Below, piece after piece: positions 43,389 to 55,894 of a DNA stretch of 64,000 nt (positions are counted from its first letter, which is position 1; every line of letters starts with the position of its first letter). The notes beneath the pieces were generated by a model. It had not been told where the DNA came from and ran no database searches. It saw only the letters and a program-made list of their open reading frames with translations. The translations under genes were made by a program, and so were the position numbers. Source of the DNA: Terriglobia bacterium (GTDB lineage Bacteria > Acidobacteriota > UBA6911); the NCBI GenBank assembly GCA_020072565.1, contig JAIQGI010000017.1:56278-120277 (forward strand), in the 5' to 3' direction.

Positions 43389-45428
43389 ATGACAGATACC
43401 ATTCAACCCACACCCCACGGCGACATGCCCGGTGAAGAGATTTTCTCCGATACCCCTTTCGAGGAATTCTCCAATGCGAATTACGTAAACCGTAGCGATA
43501 ACTACGGATACCTGGGAGATCGCGAACAGGAAGTGCTGGAGCGCCTGATCGACTTCATCCGTGTGACCGAGATGCGAAACCTCGGCTATCCCATTGGGAC
43601 CAATCACACCGCTTTGGGTGGCAAGAACTTCGGCCACTGCCTGTTGATCAAGTACCTCGTCTTCGGCGGTCCCGATCGGTTGGAGAACGTCCAGGTTCTG
43701 CTTCCCAATACCAAGATGTTGGGATCTGTCTTTTACTTCACTTTCCTCCACCACAACAAGGAGCTCCAGCACCTCCTCCGCGCCAAGTACGAAACGAAGG
43801 GTTATTCAAAGGCGGATTACATTGACATCAAGGAAGCCTTTCGGAAGGCCGAAGTGCCCAGGGTTATTAAGGAAGAGCTGCTCGTCTTGCTGCAGAAGAC
43901 GCAGCACGATTTTTACATCCTCCGCTCCAGCGCCTCCTGCGAGGATGGGAAGCTGCCTTCGGCCGGCCTATTCGACAGCCTGGTCTACTATGACGATCGG
44001 CACGGCAAGACCATCCACCAGAGGCTCGAATACCTGGAGGACGTGATGAAGCAGGTGTTCGCGAGCTTGTTTAATCCTCCTGCCGTCAGCATGATGCTCC
44101 GATGCGGACTCAACCCATTGAGCGAGTCCATGTCCATCGTTTTTCAGCCCGTGATCGGAGACTGGTACGGGCCATACTTCTTCCCCTTGATATCCGGGGT
44201 GGTGAAGAGCACCAACACCTGGCCCTGGGGCCCGGATATCAAACGGGACGATCCTGTTGGGCGCGTGGGCATGGGGATGGGCACGTTCATGGTGGGCGAG
44301 ACGGGTGGTTACTCCGAGGGCGGGCCGCGGGTGATGTCCTTCCTGGAAAACGGAGACTTCCGCCAGCTGCTGGGGGAGTACATCGACCCGGAAACCACTT
44401 ATGCGACGGGCGGCAAGCCCATCGCGAGGAACGACGCCCCCGACAACGGCCAGACGTGCATGGATGTGCTCGTGGTGGAAGGGGACGGCAGGGCCAGCAT
44501 CCGCACCGTGGATCTCTTTTTCGATCCCAGGAGGAAAGATAACCAGGAGGGCGCGGGCGCTCACATCCCGGCCGAACTGAGACGCATCATGGCCTCCCGG
44601 AGGCGGGTCACGAACTGGGCCACAGGCCGGCCGGAAGTGATCGAGATTTTCGACGCTCTGGACCTTCCCATGCTCATCAAGCGAAAAGAGTTTTTCAATC
44701 TCGGTTCCCTCGTGCGCAGGATCATGGACGACCTGGGCAATGAGACCCGCCAGGCAGTGAGCATGGAATTCGCGGTGCGCCCGGTTTTCACGGAAGGGGT
44801 TGATGGACAGGGGCACAAAACCAGGAAATTCACCTGCGAGTTCCATCTCCTCCAGGTGCGTCCCCAGACCACCAGCGCCATGGACCGGGAAATCTCCATG
44901 ACTGATCTGACATCGGGTCAGTATTCCATGCTCGCGCGCAGCGACAGCTCCTTCGGGCACGTGGAGAGCAGCTTGAGTCATACATTCGTGCTTACCAACG
45001 AGATTGTGGCGCACCTGGGGAAGGAAAAGATTCAATGCCTGCTTCGGGACATGGACCGCGCACATCGTAACGCCTACCTGCTGGTGGGTCCTGACGCCGA
45101 GGAATTCGTCATAGGTTCCAGCGGATTCGAGAGTCTCTACAGTGGCCTCTCGCCGCAGGCGGTTATTTCCATCAAGACCCAGGCAGGGATCCACACCCTC
45201 GCAGGCTACTCCGGAAGCCATGCCGCGGACAATATCGAGCGGGCACCCGTGATCATTCAGGAAGCGGATCGCCTGGAGGTAGGCCTGCAATCGCTCGCAG
45301 AATCCATGCTCCAACGAGTCATCACCAAGGGGCTCGCGGTCACCTATCACGACCTGATGTTAGAGAAGGAAGTGCGCGTGGAACTCGACGGCACTTCGGG
45401 AAAGGGACAGGTGTTCTGTCGAGGATAG
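43389..45428 (+). CDS. PEP/pyruvate-binding domain protein without a visible phosphohistidine domain
   Basis: A 679-residue cytosolic protein. The middle shows the ATP-grasp-type PEP/pyruvate-binding fold of PEP synthase and pyruvate phosphate dikinase: GGKNFGHCLLIKYL near residue 75, FYILRSSASCEDGKLPSAGLFDSL near 175 (the RSSA...ED..G.G.F signature), SIVFQPVIG, and EFHLLQVRPQTT near 500 (the VRPQ strand). The mobile phosphohistidine domain and the PEP-binding TIM barrel are not visible after residue 520, where the sequence is unrelated. It may therefore be a phosphotransferase of another type or a sensor. ATG 43389 is preferred to GTG 43380. The gene stands alone. Confidence 0.75.
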   Translation: MTDTIQPTPHGDMPGEEIFSDTPFEEFSNANYVNRSDNYGYLGDREQEVLERLIDFIRVTEMRNLGYPIGTNHTALGGKNFGHCLLIKYLVFGGPDRLENVQVLLPNTKMLGSVFYFTFLHHNKELQHLLRAKYETKGYSKADYIDIKEAFRKAEVPRVIKEELLVLLQKTQHDFYILRSSASCEDGKLPSAGLFDSLVYYDDRHGKTIHQRLEYLEDVMKQVFASLFNPPAVSMMLRCGLNPLSESMSIVFQPVIGDWYGPYFFPLISGVVKSTNTWPWGPDIKRDDPVGRVGMGMGTFMVGETGGYSEGGPRVMSFLENGDFRQLLGEYIDPETTYATGGKPIARNDAPDNGQTCMDVLVVEGDGRASIRTVDLFFDPRRKDNQEGAGAHIPAELRRIMASRRRVTNWATGRPEVIEIFDALDLPMLIKRKEFFNLGSLVRRIMDDLGNETRQAVSMEFAVRPVFTEGVDGQGHKTRKFTCEFHLLQVRPQTTSAMDREISMTDLTSGQYSMLARSDSSFGHVESSLSHTFVLTNEIVAHLGKEKIQCLLRDMDRAHRNAYLLVGPDAEEFVIGSSGFESLYSGLSPQAVISIKTQAGIHTLAGYSGSHAADNIERAPVIIQEADRLEVGLQSLAESMLQRVITKGLAVTYHDLMLEKEVRVELDGTSGKGQVFCRG

Positions 45429-45480
45429 GCGCAGGTAATCCCACTCGTCGTTCGTCACTGTTCACTCATTCTTAAGAGGA

Positions 45481-46332
45481 TTACTTGGGGTGCCTCGTGG
45501 AGAGCCGGCTGGTCATCCACTTCAGGGCGTCTTGGGCGTCGCGGTACAATGCCTGACAGCCGTTGCGGAAGCCGTGGTTCGCGGCCTCCACGGCGCGTAG
45601 CCGCCGCAGCGCAGTGTCCGGCCCGAACAACCGGCGTGCCGCCTCGGCCGGCAGGTAGCCATCGTTCGTCGATTGGAGCACCATGACCGGAAACGAGACC
45701 AGCCGGTTCAGGTAGCGGTAGGTCTCGATCTGCACTCCCTCCAGCCGTGGCGGATCGTTGGCAGACTTCGGCGCTCTCCTCCGGTAGCGGATGACATGCT
45801 CCTCTTCCTTCGTCAGCGCGATCGCCAGCAGGCCCGCCAGGTTTTGATCGAGCATTCCCTCACCCGCGGCGACCACGGAAAGCCCGGCGCCCCGTGACAA
45901 CCCGACGAGAATCAGCGAGGTCGTCGAGGGCAGCCCGAGACGGCTCTCTGCGAAACCAATGATATTCTCGTAGTCCCGCGCCAGGCGTCTCGGAGTGGTA
46001 GTGTCGGTATCGGAGACCGCTCCGAGGTTTTTCAGATAGGCTCTCGAGCTGAATCCGACGACCGGGTAGTTCCACTGAGTCAGCCAGTCGAATATGTCGT
46101 GCCCCAGTCCGAGCCAGCCTCCATCCCCGGTCGCATAAATGATCAACACATTTTCAGCGGCAGGTTGGAGCGGTTTGAAGAGGCGCAGCTCGAGCGAGCG
46201 GTTGTAAAGGGTCAGCGGCTCCCGTGTCTGCATCTGGCCTTTGGCAGCAGGCACATCCAGATGGCACGAGCAACCGCTCAAGAACAACGCCGCCAACAGT
46301 ATCCCTGAAGAGAATCGAGATGCACGAAACAC
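45481..46332 (-). CDS. AcvB/VirJ-like alpha/beta-hydrolase lipoprotein
   Basis: A 283-residue protein starting, by choice, at GTG 46332: this gives an ideal lipoprotein signal (SSGILLAALFLSGC, lipobox LSGC) and has AAGG ten bases upstream; ATG 46443 would add 37 polar residues. The rest is an alpha/beta hydrolase of the VirJ type: IIYATGDGGWLGLGHDIFDWL, GLSRGAG (nucleophile elbow), NDGYLPAEAARRLFG (acid) and ANHGFRNG (catalytic His). In Agrobacterium AcvB/VirJ act in the periplasm, on lipid-linked or phosphatidylglycerol substrates. No type IV secretion gene is nearby. Confidence 0.78.
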   Translation of the reverse strand: MFRASRFSSGILLAALFLSGCSCHLDVPAAKGQMQTREPLTLYNRSLELRLFKPLQPAAENVLIIYATGDGGWLGLGHDIFDWLTQWNYPVVGFSSRAYLKNLGAVSDTDTTTPRRLARDYENIIGFAESRLGLPSTTSLILVGLSRGAGLSVVAAGEGMLDQNLAGLLAIALTKEEEHVIRYRRRAPKSANDPPRLEGVQIETYRYLNRLVSFPVMVLQSTNDGYLPAEAARRLFGPDTALRRLRAVEAANHGFRNGCQALYRDAQDALKWMTSRLSTRHPK

Positions 46333-46543
46333 GCGAGCGGAACCTTTTTCGCTCGCTTCGTGTGTCTCGCGGCCGGGGGCACCGTGAGGCTTGCGCTGTC
46401 CAAGGACGTAGTCAGCCGCCGGAAGAGAGACTTGGTTTCGCATCGTGTTGGTGATAAAAGATGATCCTCCCGGGGGCAGACAAAAACTCATACATGTATT
46501 ATGCCACGGCTCCCGGTTTGTTTCGTTCGGGGGAGAGAGCTTC

Positions 46544-47761
46544 ATGGCCATGAATGCCGAAACCTTTGACATCGCGATCATCGGAGGCGGAATCGTCGGG
46601 CTGGGCACCGCGCTGGCCCTGACGGAGCGCTTCCCCGGATACACCCTCGCCCTGCTCGAAAAAGAAGCCGGGCTGGCGAGCCACCAGACGGGCCACAACA
46701 GCGGCGTAATTCATGCCGGCATCTATTACAGGCCGGGATCGGCCAAGGCCAGACTGTGCGTTGAAGGGGTGCGTCTGCTGATGGAGTTCTGCCGGGCGCA
46801 GGGAGTTGCCTATGATCGCTGCGGCAAGGTCATTGTCGCGGTCACCGCGCAGGAGCTGCCACGGCTCCAGGAATTGTACGAGCGCGGCACAGCAAATGGC
46901 GTGCCCGGCCTTGAGATCATCGGCCCCGAACGCGTTCGGGAATTGGAACCGCACGCGTTGGCGGTGCGCGCTCTGTACTCGCCCAGCACAGCAATCATCG
47001 ATTTCAGCGCAGTCGCCTCTGCCATGGCCGCCCAGCTCACGGCACGGGGCGCACAAATCTTCAAACAGGCGCGTGTCCGGGCGATTCGACGGCAGGCCGG
47101 CCTTCTCTATCTCGACACAGACGCCTCATCGTTTGCCGCCCGGAACCTGATTAATTGCGGCGGCCTGCATGCGGACCGCATCGCGCGCCTGATGGGCATC
47201 GACCCGAAGGTGCTCGTGGTCCCTTTTCGCGGCGAGTACTACACGCTGCGGCCCGGCTGCAATATGGTGCGCGGGCTCATCTACCCGGTGCCCAACCCAC
47301 AGTTCCCCTTCCTTGGCGTGCACTTCACCAAACGAATTCGCGGCGGCTACGAGGCCGGCCCTAACGCCGTCCTGGCCTTCGCACGCGAAGGCTATCGCAT
47401 GCGCGACATCCGTCTGGGGGATCTTGCCGAAATGTCCGCGTACCTGGGATTCTGGCGCATGGGATGGAAATACTGGCGCACGGAAGTCTATGAGCTGTAC
47501 CGCTCGCTGAACCGGCGCGCGTTCCTGCGGGCGCTGCAAAGGCTGGTGCCCGATCTCAGGAACGAAGATCTCGAACCGGGAGGGTCCGGAGTGCGCGCTC
47601 AGACAATTACTCCCGAGGGCGCGCTCGTCGATGACTTCCAGATCATTGAAGCCCCTAACGCGATCCACGTGCTGAACGCGCCTTCGCCCGCCGCCACGGC
47701 CTCCATCGCCATCGGCAGGCACATCGCAGCCCGAGCCGCGAATTCCTTCGGCTTAAAATAG
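46544..47761 (+). CDS. lhgO: L-2-hydroxyglutarate oxidase/dehydrogenase family flavoprotein
   Basis: A 405-residue FAD enzyme of the DAO superfamily. The Rossmann motif DIAIIGGGIVGLGTALAL starts near residue 9, followed by EKEAGLASHQTGHNSGVIHAGIYY, the hallmark of LhgO, then NLINCGGLHADRIA (FAD contact) and a C-terminal ITPEGALVDDF...HVLNAPSPAATASIAIG stretch. LhgO oxidises L-2-hydroxyglutarate to 2-oxoglutarate and feeds electrons to the membrane quinone pool. ATG 46544 has GGGGGAGAG upstream; longer starts run into the divergent VirJ-like gene. 2-oxoglutarate ties loosely to the 2-oxoacid oxidoreductases encoded nearby, but the gene is not in their operon. Confidence 0.88.
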   Translation: MAMNAETFDIAIIGGGIVGLGTALALTERFPGYTLALLEKEAGLASHQTGHNSGVIHAGIYYRPGSAKARLCVEGVRLLMEFCRAQGVAYDRCGKVIVAVTAQELPRLQELYERGTANGVPGLEIIGPERVRELEPHALAVRALYSPSTAIIDFSAVASAMAAQLTARGAQIFKQARVRAIRRQAGLLYLDTDASSFAARNLINCGGLHADRIARLMGIDPKVLVVPFRGEYYTLRPGCNMVRGLIYPVPNPQFPFLGVHFTKRIRGGYEAGPNAVLAFAREGYRMRDIRLGDLAEMSAYLGFWRMGWKYWRTEVYELYRSLNRRAFLRALQRLVPDLRNEDLEPGGSGVRAQTITPEGALVDDFQIIEAPNAIHVLNAPSPAATASIAIGRHIAARAANSFGLK

Positions 47762-48022
47762 GAGGGCAAAGCAACCCGCCGAGACGCAAAGACACACACA
47801 GCAAGAAACTCCGCGCCGTGGCAACCGCATGTTGCCGGCACGGGCGTCCATGCTGTTCTCGACGAGTTCAGCCACAGCCTTGAGCGGACTTTGTTGTGAC
47901 AAGGCGATAATCGTGATCGCATTCCAGTCGTCGCCGATGCGCAGCTTCCCGCCCTGCCGTCCGTGTCCCGGCTTCGCTTCCATAGTTCGGGTTACCCAGG
48001 TCCGACCCCGAACCTCAGCAGG

Positions 48023-51628
<3,606 letters not shown>

Positions 51629-52074
51629 GATTGGTTATCCTCAATTCTTCAGGAAATAATGGCTTCTATTTGTTGAGAGACGGGCTGTATGAGCCAAACT
51701 CAATAGCCTACCATTAAAATTTACTAATTTAAGCTCTTTTGCTGGACTGCTGTCCGTCTTGTGATGGTGAGATTCATGGCTCTCCCTTTGTCGCGGCCGC
51801 ACCCGTTCGCAGATATCGATGGAAGGCCGGCGCCACAGCCCTTCCTTCCCCCATAAACCGTTTGCACGGAATTCTCCTTCACCAGGCTTAAGCTGTTGTC
51901 GGCATTCATGAGCGCGCTTCTTCAGTGGCGGGACGATACGCCGGGGCGGTGGTGATATATCCCGATCCCCGACTGCACACGAGCAGAGTAGTGGTGCATC
52001 CGAAATTCAAACCACAAAGATCTCGATGAATGACGAATGGCCGCGTCTGTCATTCGTCACCGGTTTGTCCTCTG
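51629..52074. other. 446-bp gap upstream of nifJ
   Basis: The gap holds one or two short frames on the minus strand with ribosome-binding sites: a 61-codon frame (51724-51909) and, inside it, a 17-codon frame starting ATG 51777 after GGGAGA. An AT-rich stretch (51700-51740) just before nifJ could hold its promoter. No CCCA/TGGG palindrome of the kind near the cytochrome operon is seen. Confidence 0.4.
51724..51909 (-). CDS. Possible small Gly/Cys protein upstream of nifJ
   Basis: A 61-codon frame with ATG 51909 and an internal GTG preceded by AAGGAG at ideal spacing (giving 47 residues). The product contains GGRKGCGAGLPS and NGCGRDKGRA and no hydrophobic segment. It could be a small regulatory or leader peptide or spurious. 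I do not recognise it. Confidence 0.25.
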   Translation of the reverse strand: MNADNSLSLVKENSVQTVYGGRKGCGAGLPSISANGCGRDKGRAMNLTITRRTAVQQKSLN

Positions 52075-53490
52075 TCAACGGATCAGCGCACGACCGGCCT
52101 GGAGCGCTTTCCGATTGAGCTCAACCAGATCGCCTCGCAAGCCGTGCTCTGCCAGTGCTGCCAGAACCGACTCATCCTCAACGGCCCGTGTCAACTGGAG
52201 GTAGGCTCCCAGCATGACCATGTTGGCGACCTTCGGATTTCCCATGTCCTTCGCCGTATCCGTTACCGGAACTTCGATAATCCGGATATCCGTCCGTGCG
52301 GGCTTTGTGGTTACCATGGACGAGTTCACCATCATCAATCCGCCCGGCAAAAGCTCATCCAGGAACTTATCCACGGATGGTTCGTTGAACGCGATCAGCG
52401 TCGAAGGCCGGTTGATCATGGGGGAGGCAATGCTATGGCGCGAGAGCCTTACGTGGCAATGGGCTGTGCCCCCGCGCATTTCGGGGCCATAGGAGGGAAT
52501 CCAGGAAACCTGGAGACCCTCTCGCATTCCAGCTTCCGCCAAGGCGATTCCTGCAAAGAGGATTCCCTGGCCGCCGAACCCGCTGATCTTCATGGAAACA
52601 TCCGCGAGCGCGCCGCTGGCGAGGGCGCCGCGCTTTGGGGTCACGATTCCGGCAGATCCGACCTCGTGCAGGACTTTTTTCTCGGCCTTGGCTTCAACCT
52701 TGGGGGTGTTCCCGACGCCGTCGCCGGTGCGTTCTTTGTACAGCTTCAGCGGGAACAGAGGCACCAGGTTTTTCTCCACCCAGTGCGTGGCTTCTTCGGG
52801 CGTTGCCTTCCAGCCGGTCGGGCACGCCGACAGCACCTCAACAAGCGAAAAACCGCGACCCTCGATCTGGCACTGGAGAGCACGCCTCACGGCCTTACGC
52901 ACCTTCATGGTGTGCTTGGCATCGGTGAGGGCGACGCGCTCGATGTAGGCAGGAGCCTCCAGGGCCGAGAGCAACTCGCATATCTTCATCGGGTAGCCCT
53001 CATTCGCGAGAGAGCGGCCGTAAGGAGAAGTCGTTGTTCGCTGGCCCACAGGAGTGGTCGGGGCCATCTGACCTCCCGTCATGCCATAGATGCCGTTGTT
53101 GACGAAGAAAACGGTGATGTTCTCGCCCCGGTTGGCCGCATGCAGAATCTCGTTGCCCCCGATCGCAGCCAGATCACCATCCCCCTGATACGAGATGACG
53201 ATGCTGTTCGGACGCACCCGCTTGATGCCGGTGGCTACCGCCGGCGCACGGCCGTGGGCCGCCTGCACATTGCCGACGTCGAGATAGTAGTAGGCGAAGA
53301 CCGAGCATCCGACCGGACTCACCAGGATGGTTCGATCCTGAATCCCGAGGTCTTCAATTGCCTCGGCGATCAGCTTGTGCAATACACCATGACCGCAGCC
53401 CGGGCAGTAGTGCGTGACCTCCAGGTCGCCACCCTTGCGGTCGAAACGATCGTAGAATGTCTCAGGTTTGCTATGCTTGATTTCCCACAC
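52075..53490 (-). CDS. 2-oxoacid:ferredoxin oxidoreductase, fused beta (TPP) and gamma subunits
   Basis: A 471-residue fusion. Residues 1-250 form the TPP-binding beta subunit: [45 protein letters not shown] and [17 protein letters not shown]. After a Glu/Lys-rich linker (about 255-300), residues 305-471 are the gamma subunit: [37 protein letters not shown]. Beta and gamma are usually separate genes in Vor/Kor enzymes. It is the third gene of delta-alpha-beta/gamma; the GTG start at 53490 overlaps the alpha stop by 20 bp and has GGAG upstream. Substrate is probably 2-oxoglutarate or branched-chain 2-oxoacids. Confidence 0.92.
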   Translation of the reverse strand: MWEIKHSKPETFYDRFDRKGGDLEVTHYCPGCGHGVLHKLIAEAIEDLGIQDRTILVSPVGCSVFAYYYLDVGNVQAAHGRAPAVATGIKRVRPNSIVISYQGDGDLAAIGGNEILHAANRGENITVFFVNNGIYGMTGGQMAPTTPVGQRTTTSPYGRSLANEGYPMKICELLSALEAPAYIERVALTDAKHTMKVRKAVRRALQCQIEGRGFSLVEVLSACPTGWKATPEEATHWVEKNLVPLFPLKLYKERTGDGVGNTPKVEAKAEKKVLHEVGSAGIVTPKRGALASGALADVSMKISGFGGQGILFAGIALAEAGMREGLQVSWIPSYGPEMRGGTAHCHVRLSRHSIASPMINRPSTLIAFNEPSVDKFLDELLPGGLMMVNSSMVTTKPARTDIRIIEVPVTDTAKDMGNPKVANMVMLGAYLQLTRAVEDESVLAALAEHGLRGDLVELNRKALQAGRALIR

Positions 53491-54535
53491 ACTCGTTCTC
53501 CATCTTTTTAATGGCCGCCATGACTTCCTCTTCGGTCGGGATCATTCCCCCCGCCCGGCCCAACAGCCTCACGGGTATCCTCCCGTTGACGGCGAGTCGG
53601 ACATCTTCCAGAAGCTGTCCATAACTCAGCTCGACAACCAAGGCCGCCTTGGCCTTTGCCGCCAGTTCGCTCAAGCGTCGCATCGGGAACGGGAACAAGG
53701 TGATCGGACGCAACAGGCCGATCTTCATACCCCGCCTCCGCGCTTCGTCGACTGTGGCACGCGCCACGCGGCTTGAAATCCCGTACCCGACAAGGAGGAA
53801 CTCAGCGTCTTTGGTCATGTGCTCGTCCCATAAAACTTCCCGCTCCTCGAGTTGACGGTATTTCGCCTGCAGCTTCAGGTTGTGCTGCTCCAGCTCCTCA
53901 TGGCGCAGATAGATCGAGGTGATCAGATTCTTACGGGTTGTCGCCTCACCCGAAACCGCCCAGTCCTTTGGAGGCTGCGGGCTGCAGGCAGCCGGAACCT
54001 CGACCGCCTCCATCATCTGGCCGAGGGCGCCGTCTGCAAGCACCACAGCGGGATTGCGATATCGATCCGCCAAATCAAAGGCGAGAATCGTCAGGTCACA
54101 CATCTCCTGAACGCTGTTGGGGGCCAGAACGATGTTGCGGTAGTTGCCGTGTCCGCCTCCCTTCACCATCTGGAAGTAGTCGCCCTGCTCAGGGCCGATG
54201 TTGCCGAGCCCGGGCCCGCCACGCATGATATCGGCGATCACGCAGGGCAATTCCGACCCGGCCAGATAGGAGATCCCTTCCTGCATCAAACTTATCCCCG
54301 GCCCCGATGACCCGGTCATCGATCGGATGCCCGCCGAAGCTGCGCCGTACACCATCTGGATCGAAGCGATCTCGCTTTCGGCCTGCAGAAAGACTCCCCC
54401 AGCCCGCGGAAACAACAACGCTGCCGTTTCGGCAATCTCGCTCGCCGGCGTGATCGGGTAGCCGAAATAGGCCTTGCAGCCAGCCAGGATCGCTCCGTTC
54501 ACAATCGCATCATTCCCCTTCATCAACTGCCTCAT
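53471..54535 (-). CDS. vorB: 2-oxoacid:ferredoxin oxidoreductase alpha subunit (VorB/KorA type)
   Basis: A 354-residue alpha subunit starting [20 protein letters not shown], then [55 protein letters not shown] and [18 protein letters not shown]. These stretches fit the 3-methyl-2-oxobutanoate (VorB) and 2-oxoglutarate (KorA) alpha subunits; VorB looks closer by recollection, not by search. Together with beta/gamma and delta it oxidises a 2-oxoacid to acyl-CoA with ferredoxin reduction. ATG 54535 is supported by GGAGGAGGT and by ATGA overlap with the delta subunit; longer frames cover that gene. Confidence 0.9.
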   Translation of the reverse strand: MRQLMKGNDAIVNGAILAGCKAYFGYPITPASEIAETAALLFPRAGGVFLQAESEIASIQMVYGAASAGIRSMTGSSGPGISLMQEGISYLAGSELPCVIADIMRGGPGLGNIGPEQGDYFQMVKGGGHGNYRNIVLAPNSVQEMCDLTILAFDLADRYRNPAVVLADGALGQMMEAVEVPAACSPQPPKDWAVSGEATTRKNLITSIYLRHEELEQHNLKLQAKYRQLEEREVLWDEHMTKDAEFLLVGYGISSRVARATVDEARRRGMKIGLLRPITLFPFPMRRLSELAAKAKAALVVELSYGQLLEDVRLAVNGRIPVRLLGRAGGMIPTEEEVMAAIKKMENECVGNQA

Positions 54536-54825
54536 GAATGACCTCCTCCAGATGTCGCCAAACCGGCCGGCAGCGTTTCCTCCTTGGCCGCCTCTTCTTC
54601 GCCCTTGCGCACACGCACGGTTATCGCACCGGGCTCGGGGCAAGTATAAAAGCAGATGCCGCATCCGGTACATCCTGAACCCGAATAGGCAACCGCATAG
54701 TAACCCTGCCGATTCAAGAAACGACTCTGGGCCAGAACCCCAGTCGGGCACGCCACTACACAGAGACAGCAACCTTTACAGAGATGGGCAGCGATTTGGA
54801 CGTCGCCCCGATCAGTATCGCCCAT
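54532..54825 (-). CDS. 2-oxoacid:ferredoxin oxidoreductase delta subunit (2x4Fe-4S ferredoxin)
   Basis: A 97-residue ferredoxin-like subunit with two cluster motifs, [13 protein letters not shown] and [14 protein letters not shown], each binding one 4Fe-4S cluster. It relays electrons from the TPP site to free ferredoxin. ATG 54825 has TGGAGGAAG at ideal spacing; a longer frame upstream is not needed. The first gene of the operon, overlapping alpha by four bases. A candidate sigma54 promoter lies about 80-95 bp upstream. Confidence 0.9.
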   Translation of the reverse strand: MGDTDRGDVQIAAHLCKGCCLCVVACPTGVLAQSRFLNRQGYYAVAYSGSGCTGCGICFYTCPEPGAITVRVRKGEEEAAKEETLPAGLATSGGGHS

Positions 54826-54906
54826 GACTTCCTCCAGCCTAGGACAGTAATTCGCCGGTTCGCACATCAAAGCGAAGCGGCGCATGATTGCATCGCAGGA
54901 AAGCAA

Positions 54907-54922
54907 GGCAATCCGCGTTCCG
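54907..54922 (-). promoter_or_regulatory. Candidate sigma54 promoter of the Vor/Kor operon
   Basis: On the minus strand the sequence reads CGGAACGCGGATTGCC: GG and GC at 10-base spacing, ACG after the -24 GG, and TTGC at -12. It matches nine of the twelve defined positions of TGGCACG-N4-TTGCW. Transcription would begin near 54896, about 70 nt before the delta-subunit ATG. Confidence 0.42.
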
Positions 54923-55035
54923 AAAGCCGCGAAGAGGAGAATCTCCACACTACACTGTTAATTATTTAATTTCAACAGGTTACTCAGGCATCTTCGGAGA
55001 TTGGATTTACCTTAGATTCCGCTACAGTAAAAAAT

Positions 55036-55062
55036 GTGCCATATCACCCATACATTGGGCAC
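55036..55062. promoter_or_regulatory. CCCA-N5-TGGG palindrome upstream of the Vor/Kor operon
   Basis: CCCA (55047-55050) and TGGG (55056-55059) flank TACAT, inside an outer pair GTGCC (55036-55040) and GGCAC (55058-55062). The half-sites are those found before the cytochrome operon and the kinase, but spacing and core differ. The centre is about 155 bp upstream of the candidate sigma54 start. A second palindrome, CGGCATATGCCG, lies at 55149-55160. The remainder of 54826-55454 has no gene. Confidence 0.4.
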
Positions 55063-55224
55063 GATAACACTAAGATCATACAGGTACTGACCGGAATGTA
55101 GAAGTCAGAATTCAAGATCATCCACGTGCCATGGCATTGCTCGCACTTCGGCATATGCCGGAATAAGTCATCAAACCGGGATATCAAGACCTCCTTGTTT
55201 ATAGCACATTACATATGTTTGAAA

Positions 55225-55278
55225 TTGCCGGGCTTGCGTGATCGCGGCTGAGCCGCGGGATGGGCACCATCCCGGCAA
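55225..55278. other. Possible structured RNA or repeat: nested and alternative stems
   Basis: TTGCCGGG (55225-55232) pairs with CCCGGCAA (55271-55278). Inside are CGCGGC-TGA-GCCGCG (55243-55257) and GGGATGG-GCA-CCATCCC (55257-55273). The second inner hairpin shares bases with the outer stem, so two alternative folds exist. It lies in the long gap upstream of the receiver gene, about 180 bp from its start. No known riboswitch core could be matched. Confidence 0.35.
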
Positions 55279-55454
55279 GCTTCTGGGCGGTATAACCCGT
55301 TCCTTGCTGCGGGGGCGAGTTTTGACACAGGCAGCACTCGACGAGCCAAATCACTCCTATCGTTTATACTTTGTATTTACAATAATTTGCAGTTTGCTTT
55401 GAAACGGTCTTGGAATTCCAAGAACTTGGCAATGGAGTTGCATCCATAGACGTG

Positions 55455-55865
55455 ATGATGACAAGCGCAGATAAGAGCATTCTAGTTGTGGAAGACGAGA
55501 AGCTTTTGAGCTGGTCGCTCGCGAAGTCGCTTGCCAAATGGGGCTTCGATGTCCATCCCGCATTTACGGGCGCCGAAGCCATGGCGCAGCTCGAGAAATC
55601 CGGATTTGACGTTATTCTGCTCGATTACCAGCTGCCCGATCTGGATGGCTTGCATGTGGCCCGTTGCATTCGGAAGGCGCAGCCCGCTGCCATCATTTTC
55701 CTTGTGACGGCCTTTCAGCTTAACGAGCTTGCTGTGGATGAAGGGCTGATTGACGCCTATTTTAACAAGCCGCTTGATTTTCAGCAGCTGCATCAGGCCT
55801 TGGTGAATATCCCGCAGTGGTCCGGGGATTCCAGGAAGGCGAGTGGGTCGCAGTCCCGGATCTAG
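55455..55865 (+). CDS. Stand-alone receiver protein
   Basis: A 136-residue single-domain receiver: ILVVEDEKLLSWSLAKSLAKWG (acidic pocket and first helix), phospho-acceptor Asp in VILLDYQLPDLDG, Thr in LVTAFQ and Lys in YFNKPLD. The first helix with its W-S-L and W-G pattern resembles the receiver of the NtrC-type regulator at 22036 (RWSLQQKLEQWG), which suggests a common origin and perhaps a shared kinase. No output domain follows. ATG 55455 is chosen; TTG 55410 would add a tail without homology. It is convergent with the TPR gene, whose stop is 30 bp away. Confidence 0.8.
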   Translation: MMTSADKSILVVEDEKLLSWSLAKSLAKWGFDVHPAFTGAEAMAQLEKSGFDVILLDYQLPDLDGLHVARCIRKAQPAAIIFLVTAFQLNELAVDEGLIDAYFNKPLDFQQLHQALVNIPQWSGDSRKASGSQSRI

Positions 55866-55894
55866 CAGCTATACTTGGAATCCTTTGTGCACGA

